Made by a program: the position numbers and the translations under genes. A stretch of DNA of 10,704 nt. Origin: Oligoflexia bacterium. GTDB taxonomy: Bacteria > Bdellovibrionota > UBA1018 > CAIMNF01. The notes beneath the pieces were generated by a model. It did not search any database. It saw only the letters and a list, made by a program, of their open reading frames with translations, and had not been told where the DNA came from. Location of the stretch: NCBI GenBank assembly GCA_903858975.1, contig CAIOKW010000291.1, positions 1-10,704 on the forward strand. Reading direction: 5' to 3'. Shown here piece after piece: positions 1 to 6,882 of this stretch (positions are counted from its first letter, which is position 1; each line of letters starts with the position of its first letter).

Positions 1-2
1 CC

Positions 3-641
3 TGCACAGTGCCAGAAGTTAAATGGATGCGAAATTTCATGGTGAAGCATGTCGGTCTTCAGCCCCGAAAGAAGACCACCTCGAAACGAAATGCTCGACT
101 GAAGGAATACTTTACTCCCTACACCCAACGCCCAATTGAACTATGGCTTAAGAATGAGATTCTCACCAAGCTCCCTCAGAAAATCCGTTTCGAAATTGAT
201 GAAACCTTAGGTGGAAATAAAGCGCCACTGACCTCGCGCATGCATTTTTTAAAGTTCCATCTCCAGAATTTTGAAATCGAAGAGGTGCTTCCAAAACTGA
301 CCGTTGCACTCTTGATGCCTGAATTAAAAATTTCCAATCGCACCTTGGCGCAATATCGTCAGCTCGATGAGGGCATACAGGCAAGGCAAACGATCATTGA
401 GAAAATGAGCGAGAATCTAGATATCTTTATCTATGACCGCGACATGAAGAAGCTCACCCAAAACTTAAATGCTTTTGATGCATTTCTTTCCGCTTACACC
501 GTTCTTCTTTGTGATCGAAACGAATGCGTGAGTGCACCGAAAGGCTTCCCAACAGCCTCAGGATGGGTACGGTATCCAAAATCTCCACTCCTGGATTCTA
601 ATTACGACACTTCTCAACACGCAGATGAGGATGAAAGCTAA
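3..641 (+). CDS. DUF429-like predicted RNase H-fold nuclease, 5'-truncated
   Basis: The reading frame is open to the left edge, so this is the C-terminal part of a longer protein. A GTG at position 9 could start translation, but no ribosome binding site is visible in the few bases before it. Counting from that GTG (210 residues), two stretches resemble the DUF429 family. One is a Tyr...Gly-x-x-x-Arg pattern around residues 115-127 (YRQLDEGIQAR). The other is a C-terminal block around residues 155-190, with FDAFLSAYT, then GWVRYP, matching the family's DA-x-x-A-x-T ... GW-x-x-x-P ending. The N-terminal Gly-x-Asp strand expected in an RNase H fold would lie upstream of the window. The tail is acidic (DEDES). 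The stop codon directly abuts the oppB ATG, suggesting cotranscription, but no functional link to peptide transport is evident. The family call rests on recalled motif spacing and is moderate; a hypothetical protein is the fallback. Confidence 0.5.
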   Translation, partial: CTVPEVKWMRNFMVKHVGLQPRKKTTSKRNARLKEYFTPYTQRPIELWLKNEILTKLPQKIRFEIDETLGGNKAPLTSRMHFLKFHLQNFEIEEVLPKLTVALLMPELKISNRTLAQYRQLDEGIQARQTIIEKMSENLDIFIYDRDMKKLTQNLNAFDAFLSAYTVLLCDRNECVSAPKGFPTASGWVRYPKSPLLDSNYDTSQHADEDES

Positions 642-1568
642 ATGTTGCCCTACCTCTTCAAGCGAATGATCCAGACCCTTGTCACCCTGAGCTTCCTTGT
701 TGTGGCCACCTTCTTCTTATTGCGCCTGGCTCCCGGTGGACCCTTTGATGGTGAAAAGGTGTGGCCCGCTGAAATTCAAGCCAACATCGAAGCAAAATAC
801 GGTTTGAATAAACCGCTCTATCAGCAATTCTTTGGATGGTCTCGAGACTTACTTCACGGTGACCTCAGAGAATCTTTTCATTACATTGGCACCCCAGTGA
901 CTGAAATCATTCACGATGCCATTCCGGCATCGTTTCAATTGGGCGGATGGGCACTCCTCATTTCTTTGATCTTCGGCTTACTGCTCGGAATCCTTTCAGC
1001 CTGGAAGCGCGGAAGTCTCCTTGATTTTTCTTCCATGTTCATTGCGGTCAGTGGCATCACCCTTCCGACCTATTTAATTGCAACACTCTTAGTACTTTTA
1101 TTTTCGAATTACCTGGGCTGGCTTCCTCCTGCACTTTGGGAAGATAAGAAGTCCATGATTCTCCCCATTGTCACACTTTGCCTAAGACCCCTTGCCATCA
1201 TTGCGCGAATGACGAGAACCACCCTGCTTGAAGTTCTACACGCAGATTATATTCGTACGGCTTACAGCAAGGGGCTCAAGGACTCCACTGTGCTTTTTAA
1301 ACACGCCCTTCGAAATGCTCTGATCCCCGTCGTGACACTTTTAGGACCGATCACCGCCTCCCTCATCACAGGGAGTTATGTCGTGGAGACTATTTTTCAA
1401 ATCCCGGGTCTCGGACAATATTTTGTTACCTCCGTCATTGATCGCGATTATCCACTCGTGATGGGGATGACTTTGACCTATGGATTGATTTTAATTCTTT
1501 GTAATTTGTTTGTGGATCTTACCTATGGCCTCATCGATCCGCGAGTCCGTTTGGAGAATACGCGATGA
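642..1568 (+). CDS. oppB: Peptide/nickel-class ABC transporter permease, OppB/DppB-like
   Basis: An inner-membrane subunit of an ABC importer for oligopeptides, dipeptides or a related substrate. It would form the transmembrane channel with OppC. The 308 residues match the family's usual length of slightly over 300. The start is typical of OppB: a first membrane helix at about residues 9-29 running into RLAPGGPF. Further hydrophobic helices lie at about 100-120, 133-156, 171-190, 226-250 and 272-293. The cytoplasmic EAA loop that docks on the ATPase is clear at about residues 202-230 (DYIRTAYSKGL, then HALRNALIP). The C-terminus LIDPRVR is also characteristic. The ATG follows the preceding stop directly, with GAGG at 627-630 as a distant ribosome binding site. 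Substrate specificity cannot be read from a permease; oligopeptide, dipeptide, nickel or murein-peptide uptake all remain possible. Confidence 0.93.
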   Translation: MLPYLFKRMIQTLVTLSFLVVATFFLLRLAPGGPFDGEKVWPAEIQANIEAKYGLNKPLYQQFFGWSRDLLHGDLRESFHYIGTPVTEIIHDAIPASFQLGGWALLISLIFGLLLGILSAWKRGSLLDFSSMFIAVSGITLPTYLIATLLVLLFSNYLGWLPPALWEDKKSMILPIVTLCLRPLAIIARMTRTTLLEVLHADYIRTAYSKGLKDSTVLFKHALRNALIPVVTLLGPITASLITGSYVVETIFQIPGLGQYFVTSVIDRDYPLVMGMTLTYGLILILCNLFVDLTYGLIDPRVRLENTR

Positions 1569-2404
1569 TGAAGCGGTTTCTAAAAGATAAGCGATTCATC
1601 ATTAGCGCAGGGACCCTCCTCATCCTTTGCATTGCCGCTGTTTTCGCATCGTTCATTGCACCCTATGCGTATGATGCGGTTTCAGTTGGCCCGAATCTCT
1701 CGCCACCGATTAAAGGATTCTGGATGGGGACTGATGTTCTCGGGCGCGATCTCTTCAGTCGAATTTTATTTGGAGCGAGACTCTCGCTCGCTGTTGGATT
1801 CTGTACCGCGATCTTTGCCTTAGTCTTAGGGACCATCACGGGTGCCGTGGCTGGATATTTTGGTGGCAAATGGGATCGAGTTCTTATGGGAATTGTCGAT
1901 GTGTTCTTCATCTTTCCGATGCTACTTCTGGCCATTCTCCTGACCCTCCTTCTCGGACGTGGATTCTTTGGGATCTTCCTCGCGATTGGGATGACCACTT
2001 GGGTGACCCAAGCTCGCTTGGTTCGCGCCCTGGTGCTTCAGGCTCGTGAACTTCCGTATGTAGAGGCGGGCCGAGCGATTGGCCTCACTCACTTTGAAGT
2101 GATCTTTAAACACATTGTCCCGAACCTGCTCGGACCGATGATCGTTTCCCTCACCTTTCAAATCCCGAACAATATTTTGACCGAAAGTTTTTTGTCATTT
2201 GTTGGCCTTGGCCTTCAACCTCCCTATTCGAGCTGGGGAACCCTTGCCAATGAAGGCTTTCGAGGAATTCAAAGCTATCCACACTTGATGATTTTCCCGG
2301 GTTTAGCCCTTTTTATTACGATGATCGCGTTTCACTTCTTGGGCGACTCGCTGCGAGATATTTTGGATCCAAAAAGTTCGATTGGGTCTCACACGGGTCA
2401 ATAG
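1565..2404 (+). CDS. oppC: Peptide/nickel-class ABC transporter permease, OppC/DppC-like
   Basis: The second permease of the importer, partner of OppB in the inner membrane. It is 279 residues, somewhat shorter than E. coli OppC (about 300) because of a short N-terminus. The family signature GTDVLGRDLFSRILFGAR sits at residues 55-72, after a first membrane helix at about 11-33. Helices follow at about 73-97, 107-130, 133-150, 190-212 and 241-260. The EAA loop is at about 164-190 (YVEAGRAIGL, then HIVPNLLGP). The protein ends with the typical GDSLRDILDPK. Its ATG overlaps the oppB stop as ATGA, with GGAG at 1553-1556 eight bases upstream, so the pair is translationally coupled. A second ATG immediately follows the first. 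The genes for OppD/OppF ATPases and the OppA binding protein are not downstream, where a serpin lies instead; they must be upstream of the window or elsewhere. Confidence 0.93.
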   Translation: MMKRFLKDKRFIISAGTLLILCIAAVFASFIAPYAYDAVSVGPNLSPPIKGFWMGTDVLGRDLFSRILFGARLSLAVGFCTAIFALVLGTITGAVAGYFGGKWDRVLMGIVDVFFIFPMLLLAILLTLLLGRGFFGIFLAIGMTTWVTQARLVRALVLQARELPYVEAGRAIGLTHFEVIFKHIVPNLLGPMIVSLTFQIPNNILTESFLSFVGLGLQPPYSSWGTLANEGFRGIQSYPHLMIFPGLALFITMIAFHFLGDSLRDILDPKSSIGSHTGQ

Positions 2405-2423
2405 TCGTGATATTCTTTTTCAC

Positions 2424-3617
2424 ATGAAGAAGATTCTTGGACTGGCCAGCGCCCTTTCATTCCTTTTGATTTCCTGTAACCACAAAGTAGAAAATAAATC
2501 CACTCCATTGGCAAACACCCTTGCGAAGTCTGCGGAGACCAAGGCGGTTGAAATCAATCCGAAAGAAGCGCCCTTTGAGATTTATCGCTTAATGGCAAAA
2601 GATCCAAAGAACGTGAACCTTTCACCCTTAAGTCTCAAGATGGCTTTTGGGCTCATTTATCCAGGCGCTGGAGAATCTGCAAAGCTCACGCTTGAACAGC
2701 TATTCGGATTTAAGTCAGGTCAATATCAATCCTTCGCAGAAGATTTTAAGGTGATGGAACAGTTTGCAAAAGAGAAGGGCACTAATGAGCTCTACCTTGC
2801 GAACTCACTTTGGGCAAAAGAGCCGAAAAGAATTCTTCCTGAATTTCAAAATGCCGTAAAAAAAATGGGCGCAAGCATTGAGCCTCTTAATCTCAAGCAA
2901 ATCAACGAATGGGTGAGCGAAGGGACTCGGGGGAAAATCACTAGAATCCTGGATAAGCTTGACCCATCGATTTCACTGATTGCCCTAAACGCAATCTACT
3001 TTAAAGCTCAGTGGCTTACCCCCTTCAAAAAAGAGGCGACGATTCTTGCTCATTTCCAGAGTTCACCTTATGGAACCACCACCACTCCGATGATGAAAAT
3101 GAAACATCACTTTCGTTACATGGAAGATGAAGTTTCTCAGTGGATCGAGCTCCCGTACCTGAATTCTCCTTTCGTACTTCTTGCAGCCTTGCCCAAAAAA
3201 CGATTTGAACTCAATGCCCTTGAACAAAAACTCAGTAACGACTACGTAAAGGGAATTGAAGCAAAGATGAAAGATGAGACCGTTGATCTCGTCTTACCTA
3301 AGTTTAAATTTGATGAAAAAGCGTCACTCAAGTCGCTGATGTCGCATGCAGGTTTTGGGGGTCTTTTTGAAAAGGGCGTCTTTACCCAGATAGCGAAATC
3401 ATCTGACTTCAGAATCTCGGATGTGATTCAAGCAACGGCTCTAGAGGTGAACGAGCAAGGAACTGAAGCTGCCGCAGCCACGGCCATCGCGATGGAGAAG
3501 AGTAGCTTTAGCATGGGACTCACGAAAAAGTTTTATGCTGATCAGCCATTCATCTTCATGCTAAAAAACACCAAATCAAACGAGATCTACTTCTTAGGAA
3601 GACTCTATCAACCTTAG
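2424..3617 (+). CDS. Serpin-family protease inhibitor, predicted lipoprotein
   Basis: A serpin (suicide serine/cysteine protease inhibitor, MEROPS I4) of 397 residues. Residues 1-18 form a lipoprotein signal peptide (MKK, hydrophobic core, LLISC with lipidated Cys18). Asn at +2 is not the inner-membrane Asp signal of E. coli, so outer-membrane anchoring is likely. Serpin landmarks appear in order: NVNLSPLS (63-70), ANSLWAK (126-132), INEWVSEGTRGKI (160-172), LNAIYFKAQW (188-197) and the C-terminal signature FYADQPFIF (370-378) plus FLGRLYQP. The hinge EQGTEAAAATA (344-354) has Gly at P15, Thr at P14 and small residues at P12-P9, as in inhibitory serpins. The nominal P1-P1' is Ser360-Ser361, but the loop to FYADQPF is about four residues longer than in antitrypsin, so Lys359, Phe362 or Met364 could be P1. 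An in-frame TTG at 2382 would bury the signal peptide, so ATG 2424 is chosen. No clear ribosome binding site precedes it; it may be expressed by readthrough from oppC. Confidence 0.95.
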   Translation: MKKILGLASALSFLLISCNHKVENKSTPLANTLAKSAETKAVEINPKEAPFEIYRLMAKDPKNVNLSPLSLKMAFGLIYPGAGESAKLTLEQLFGFKSGQYQSFAEDFKVMEQFAKEKGTNELYLANSLWAKEPKRILPEFQNAVKKMGASIEPLNLKQINEWVSEGTRGKITRILDKLDPSISLIALNAIYFKAQWLTPFKKEATILAHFQSSPYGTTTTPMMKMKHHFRYMEDEVSQWIELPYLNSPFVLLAALPKKRFELNALEQKLSNDYVKGIEAKMKDETVDLVLPKFKFDEKASLKSLMSHAGFGGLFEKGVFTQIAKSSDFRISDVIQATALEVNEQGTEAAAATAIAMEKSSFSMGLTKKFYADQPFIFMLKNTKSNEIYFLGRLYQP

Positions 3618-3626
3618 GAAAAGGTT
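3610..3626. repeat. Inverted repeat between converging genes, possible weak terminator
   Basis: AACCTT and AAGGTT form a 6-base-pair stem around a 5-base loop. The structure includes the serpin stop codon and lies in the 20-base gap before the fdx stop on the other strand. No T-run follows on either strand, so it is not a standard intrinsic terminator. Its position between two converging genes is the only argument for a termination or RNA 3'-end role. Confidence 0.25.
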
Positions 3627-3637
3627 ATGGGGCGCTC

Positions 3638-3931
3638 TTATTCGAAGTTAACCACTCGCACGGTAACATCACCCTTCACCTTCGACTGACAAGCCAAGCG
3701 AGAATGAGTTGTTCTTCCATCAAGGACATCTAAGCGCTCAAGCTCGTCACTGTCCGGAGCATCAAGGTTCACTTCTCCCTCCATCACTTCACAGTGACAG
3801 GTCGTACAGGCACAAAAACCACCGCATGCATGCTGAATGGATACATCATTTGCAAGAGCGATATCTAATAGCGAGTCCCCTGCTTTTGCGCTCACTTCAA
3901 TTCCAGAGGGAAGAAATTTTACTTTAGGCAT
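3638..3931 (-). CDS. fdx: ISC-type [2Fe-2S] ferredoxin
   Basis: A cytoplasmic [2Fe-2S] ferredoxin of 97 residues, which in ISC systems supplies electrons for cluster assembly on the scaffold. The cluster cysteines are Cys36, Cys42, Cys45 and Cys81, giving C-x5-C-x2-C-x35-C within ACGGFCACTTCHC and RLACQ. This matches the ISC/adrenodoxin-type pattern; Cys40 corresponds to the extra cysteine in E. coli Fdx, and Cys47 is a further one. The acidic helix after the cluster loop (DAPDSDELERLDVL) and SRLACQ are also typical. It is somewhat shorter than E. coli Fdx (111 residues). The start is supported by AAAGGA (3941-3946) nine bases upstream. It is the last gene of the iscS-iscA-fdx unit, 21 bases after iscA. 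Confidence 0.92.
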   Translation of the reverse strand: MPKVKFLPSGIEVSAKAGDSLLDIALANDVSIQHACGGFCACTTCHCEVMEGEVNLDAPDSDELERLDVLDGRTTHSRLACQSKVKGDVTVRVVNFE

Positions 3932-3952
3932 GAATCAATATCCTTTGATAAA

Positions 3953-4285
3953 TCAGGTTGAAAAACTGGAACCGCAGCCACAGGTGCGCTTTGCATTCGG
4001 ATTAGTGAATACAAAACCCTTTCCATTCAGTCCACCCGAAAAATCAAGCTCGGTCCCGGTGAGATAAATGAACGATTTTTTATCGATCACGAGCATCACT
4101 CCGTCTCGTTCAAAAGTCCGATCCATATCGGATACGGGCTGGGTTTCAAAATCAAGTTTATAACTCATGCCGGAGCATCCGCCGCCCACTACTTGAACTC
4201 TCAAATGAGCTTGAGTGTGACTCGGGTCTGATTGCTGAATTCTTTTAATCTCGCTGACTGCTTGATCGGTCATGGTAATCATCAT
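3953..4285 (-). CDS. iscA: A-type Fe-S carrier protein, IscA/SufA/ErpA family
   Basis: An A-type carrier thought to pass Fe-S clusters or iron to target proteins. With the start chosen here it has 110 residues. The three family cysteines are Cys37 in GGGCSGMSY and Cys102/Cys104 in RTCGCGSSF. The stretch GTELDFSGGLNGKGFVFTNP is a close family match. An ATG two codons further upstream (4291) lies only one base from the GGAG at 4293-4296, too close for translation. The ATG at 4285 is seven bases from it and forms an ATGA overlap with the iscS stop, so it is preferred. A third ATG follows directly at 4282. Whether it is functionally IscA, SufA or ErpA cannot be told from sequence; the iscS/fdx neighbours argue for IscA. 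Confidence 0.9.
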   Translation of the reverse strand: MMITMTDQAVSEIKRIQQSDPSHTQAHLRVQVVGGGCSGMSYKLDFETQPVSDMDRTFERDGVMLVIDKKSFIYLTGTELDFSGGLNGKGFVFTNPNAKRTCGCGSSFST

Positions 4286-5481
4286 GTGCATTCTCCACCT
4301 ACATAGGGAGTTCCAGTTTGCTGGGCAAACTCTCTCTCCATTTTTCTTAAATCCTTCACCACTTGTACAACTTCTTCAGCTGCATCTATAATCTCTTTTT
4401 CAGTATTCATTCGGCCAATCCCAAACCGAAGCGTTGCTCGCGCCAAATCCTTATGAATCCCAAGAACCGTCAAAACCTGTGAATAATCTTGTGTCCCATT
4501 TAAACAAGCGGAAGCATTGCTGACAGCAATATTCTTGAATCGGCCAAACATTGCCGCACCATCAACACCCACCACACTGATATTTAAATTATTCGGTAGG
4601 CAGTTTAAATCAGGAGTATTTCTGATCAAACACGGAAGAGCTTCTTTCAGCTTTATCCAAAGCAAGTCTCGAAGGTCCGAGAGTGCCTTCACTTCTGATT
4701 CGAGCACTTCATCCATGATTTGAGCAGCGACCCCAAACCCGACGATCCCCGGTGAGTTCGGAGTTCCCGGACGCATGCCTCGCTCCTGCCCGCCACCTAA
4801 GAAGATGGGTTCCAAATCGACTCTCGGATTCTTCCGGCGCACATACAAGGCACCGACGCCTTTGGGTCCATGAATTTTATGCGCACTGACGGTCAGTAGA
4901 TCCGCGCCGATTGAGTCCACCGTGAAACGAATTTTCCCCAGTGCCTGAACCGCATCGGTATGGAAAAGGGCGCCCGCTTCATGAGCTAAAGTTGAAAGCG
5001 TTTTTAAATCTTGAATCGTCCCAATCTCGTGATTCGCATAAGCAATACTTACAAGCCCTACGTTCTGATTGAGTTTGGAGCGATAGTCGGCGAGATCAAT
5101 AAAGCCTTTTGAATCGGTCTTGATCCATTCCACTTTAAAGCCGCGCTCTTCAAGTAGTTCCAGGGGCCCAAGAACAGATGCGTGTTCAATCGAAGTGGAT
5201 AGAATGGTTTTCTTTTGAAGGGATCCCAGATGCGGGATCAAACCGAGCAGTGCGAGATGATTACTCTCAGTTGCTCCGCTTGTAAAAATGATCTCTTTCT
5301 CAGTTGCGCCGATCAGTTTTGCTAACTGTGAACGCGCATGAGTGACCCCTGCTTCCGCTTCCCAATTAAAGCGATGCACTCCGTGTGAAGCATTCCCAAA
5401 CCGTTCCAAGAAATAAGGCTTTATCGCCTCAAATACTCGGGGATCAATGGGAGTCGTAGAATGGCCGTCGAGGTAGATCAT
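4282..5481 (-). CDS. iscS: Cysteine desulfurase, IscS/NifS family
   Basis: A PLP-dependent enzyme that removes sulfur from L-cysteine, giving alanine and a protein persulfide used for Fe-S clusters and thio-modification of tRNA. The 399 residues are close to E. coli IscS (404). The N-terminal YLDGHSTTP opens the fold. TSGATESNH (67-75) binds the cofactor phosphate, His101 follows in EHAS, and Asp176 in HTDAVQ contacts the pyridine nitrogen. Lys202 in SAHKIHGPKG is the Schiff-base lysine. The catalytic cysteine is Cys326 in NASACLNG, on the long mobile loop typical of group I enzymes. It is the first gene of an iscS-iscA-fdx unit, preceded by a candidate promoter. AAAGG (5487-5491) lies five bases before the ATG. 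No iscR, iscU, hscA or hscB is adjacent, so a scaffold gene must be elsewhere. Confidence 0.94.
   Translation of the reverse strand: MIYLDGHSTTPIDPRVFEAIKPYFLERFGNASHGVHRFNWEAEAGVTHARSQLAKLIGATEKEIIFTSGATESNHLALLGLIPHLGSLQKKTILSTSIEHASVLGPLELLEERGFKVEWIKTDSKGFIDLADYRSKLNQNVGLVSIAYANHEIGTIQDLKTLSTLAHEAGALFHTDAVQALGKIRFTVDSIGADLLTVSAHKIHGPKGVGALYVRRKNPRVDLEPIFLGGGQERGMRPGTPNSPGIVGFGVAAQIMDEVLESEVKALSDLRDLLWIKLKEALPCLIRNTPDLNCLPNNLNISVVGVDGAAMFGRFKNIAVSNASACLNGTQDYSQVLTVLGIHKDLARATLRFGIGRMNTEKEIIDAAEEVVQVVKDLRKMEREFAQQTGTPYVGGECT
4293..4296 (-). promoter_or_regulatory. Ribosome binding site that decides the iscA start
   Basis: On the minus strand GGAG, within GGTGGAGA near the iscS 3' end, is one base from the upstream ATG at 4291 and seven bases from the ATG at 4285. 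The second spacing is normal, so the shorter IscA with a 4-base overlap with iscS is favoured. Confidence 0.6.
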
Positions 5482-5499
5482 CAGAACCTTTCGGCTTCT

Positions 5500-5528
5500 A
5501 AAATACTACTTTTTTGTATGGATTTCAA
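5500..5528 (-). promoter_or_regulatory. Candidate sigma70 promoter of iscS-iscA-fdx
   Basis: On the minus strand TTGAAA (5523-5528) and TATTTT (5500-5505) are separated by exactly 17 bases, matching 5 of 6 and 4 of 6 positions of the -35 and -10 consensus. Transcription would start near 5493, only about 12 bases before the iscS ATG, so the leader would be short but still include the AAAGG. The element sits in the only sizeable gap between minus-strand genes in the window. Confidence 0.55.
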
Positions 5529-5548
5529 TCAGAGGCAAAAACCATTAT

Positions 5549-5565
5549 TTACAAACACTTACAAA
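5549..5565. repeat. Direct repeat TTACAAA, one helical turn apart, upstream of the isc promoter
   Basis: TTACAAA occurs at 5549-5555 and again at 5559-5565, ten bases apart start to start; on the minus strand the copies read TTTGTAA. The pair lies about 20 bases upstream of the candidate -35 box, at roughly -56 to -72 from the predicted start, where activators often bind. The second copy also forms a short palindrome, CTTACAAAGTAAG (5558-5570). It does not resemble the IscR consensus I know. A chance repeat in AT-rich sequence is possible. Confidence 0.35.
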
Positions 5566-5581
5566 GTAAGGACTGAGGAGG

Positions 5582-6862
5582 CTAACGCTCCGCGACTTTC
5601 TTCTGACTAAAGGCCGTCTCAAAGGTTCTTCTCGCCAAGAAGGACGATTTCACCGTCCAATACTTCTTATGCATCGTGAGAACGGATACCGCGATCTTGC
5701 GACCATGGGATTGGGCAAAGCCCACGAACCAATCAATGCGGCCCCCATAGTTTCGATCGGTTAAGTGCCCTGTTTTTCCACCCACCTGAAGTTCACTGAA
5801 CTTACCGCGGAAGAAACCCCGAAATGCTTTTTTCGAAGTTCCGTTGGCAACCGTTTCTTGCATGAGGGTCTTCAATTCATTTGAAGTTTCGACCGTCATC
5901 ACTTTTCCCTGAATCGCAGGCTCAGATCGATAAATGGTTTTTCCTGATTTGAGGTATGCAGCATTTAGGAAATAGGGCTGCATCATTACTCCATCATTCG
6001 CAACTGCAGCTGCGATCATGGCGCCATGGAGCGGACTCATCACGTTATCTTGAGTGTACCCTGATCCCATTTCGGCGAGCTCAAAGGAGTCAGTCGGATT
6101 TGCTGATTTTGACATCATCACTGGGAATTCCGCAGGAATGGCTTCATTATAAGCAAAGCGATTTGAAAAGGCCTTTAACGGTTCTTTCCCAATATTAAAA
6201 ACGGCGAGCCGTCCAAATACGGTATTGATAGACTTTCCAAATGCCGCTTTTAATGAAGAGACCCTTTTCCATCCTGAAACTTTCTCTTTAATCTGAGACT
6301 TATAAAGGGTGTGATCCCGTCCACCGTAGGCAATCATGGTGTGAGGATTCGCTTTTTGCTCCTCAATCGCTGCAGCTGCAGTCACCACTTTAAATACCGA
6401 AGCAGATGGGAAAGTGGATTCAATTGCTGGGTTTCCCTCGATCACAAAAGCTTTGTTTTCGGCAGCCATCGCAAGCACTCGACCCGTTGAGGCATCCATT
6501 GCGACCATGACCCCTAAATCGGGCTTATATTGATCTAATAAATCTTCAGCCATGGACTGGAGACTTGGATCAAATGCGTAATCTAAAATCACTGGCTCCG
6601 GATAACCCGCGAGTTGAACCTCATTTTGTTTAAACTGATAGAGGCTTTGATTATTAGCACCGACAATTTTTTGACGAAGTTCTGACTTTGAAATCAGCGC
6701 ACTTCCAAATGGATTCTGAACTCCACCTGATGAATGGTGCATGCGAGTTCCGAAAAACCATCCTCCTACAAAAACAATGGCCACTAAACCGAGTACAAGT
6801 ACGGGTTTAACGAGTTTCGTGGACAGTATGGTTTTATTGACGGCCTCATCCCTAAGCTGCAT
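5582..6862 (-). CDS. Membrane-anchored penicillin-binding transpeptidase without a glycosyltransferase domain
   Basis: A DD-transpeptidase expected to cross-link peptidoglycan in the periplasm. The 426 residues comprise a short cytoplasmic tail, one membrane helix (about 18-39), a linker, and a transpeptidase domain from about residue 115 to 410. The three active-site motifs are intact: Ser155-x-x-Lys158 (SVFK), Ser211-x-Asn213 (SIN) and Lys363-Thr-Gly (GGKTGH). The stretch DYAFDPSLQSMAEDLL (94-109) resembles the region preceding PBP transpeptidase domains, and MSPLHGAMIAAAVANDGV (275-292) is typical of the fold. There is no GT51 domain and no room for the class B dimerisation domain, so it is unusually compact. 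The ATG is abutted by AAAGGG with no spacer, an awkward ribosome binding site; no better in-frame start is visible. It starts 20 bases after the GT51 gene, a probable partner. A beta-lactam sensor or beta-lactamase is less likely. Confidence 0.85.
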   Translation of the reverse strand: MQLRDEAVNKTILSTKLVKPVLVLGLVAIVFVGGWFFGTRMHHSSGGVQNPFGSALISKSELRQKIVGANNQSLYQFKQNEVQLAGYPEPVILDYAFDPSLQSMAEDLLDQYKPDLGVMVAMDASTGRVLAMAAENKAFVIEGNPAIESTFPSASVFKVVTAAAAIEEQKANPHTMIAYGGRDHTLYKSQIKEKVSGWKRVSSLKAAFGKSINTVFGRLAVFNIGKEPLKAFSNRFAYNEAIPAEFPVMMSKSANPTDSFELAEMGSGYTQDNVMSPLHGAMIAAAVANDGVMMQPYFLNAAYLKSGKTIYRSEPAIQGKVMTVETSNELKTLMQETVANGTSKKAFRGFFRGKFSELQVGGKTGHLTDRNYGGRIDWFVGFAQSHGRKIAVSVLTMHKKYWTVKSSFLARRTFETAFSQKKVAER

Positions 6863-6882
6863 CCCTTTATTGTGTCAAAGAA

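Noticed and set aside
1663..1998. Antisense open frame of 111 codons inside oppC, rich in Arg, Pro and Lys
   Set aside because: It lies wholly opposite a strongly conserved permease gene, has low-complexity basic composition typical of frame shadows, and resembles no family I know.
2382..2423. TTG-initiated extension of the serpin overlapping oppC
   Set aside because: It would place 14 polar residues before a clear lipoprotein signal peptide; the ATG at 2424 gives a standard MKK start.
3610..3626. Intrinsic bidirectional terminator between serpin and fdx
   Set aside because: The hairpin is short and neither strand has a T-run after it, so it is listed only as an inverted repeat.
4286..4291. 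Longer IscA start at the ATG at 4291
   Set aside because: The ribosome binding site would be one base from it; the ATG at 4285 has a normal seven-base spacing and the usual ATGA overlap.
6873..6878. Perfect TTGACA (-35 consensus) on the minus strand just before the transpeptidase gene
   Set aside because: No acceptable -10 box occurs 16-18 bases downstream, and the position would put the start point inside the coding region.
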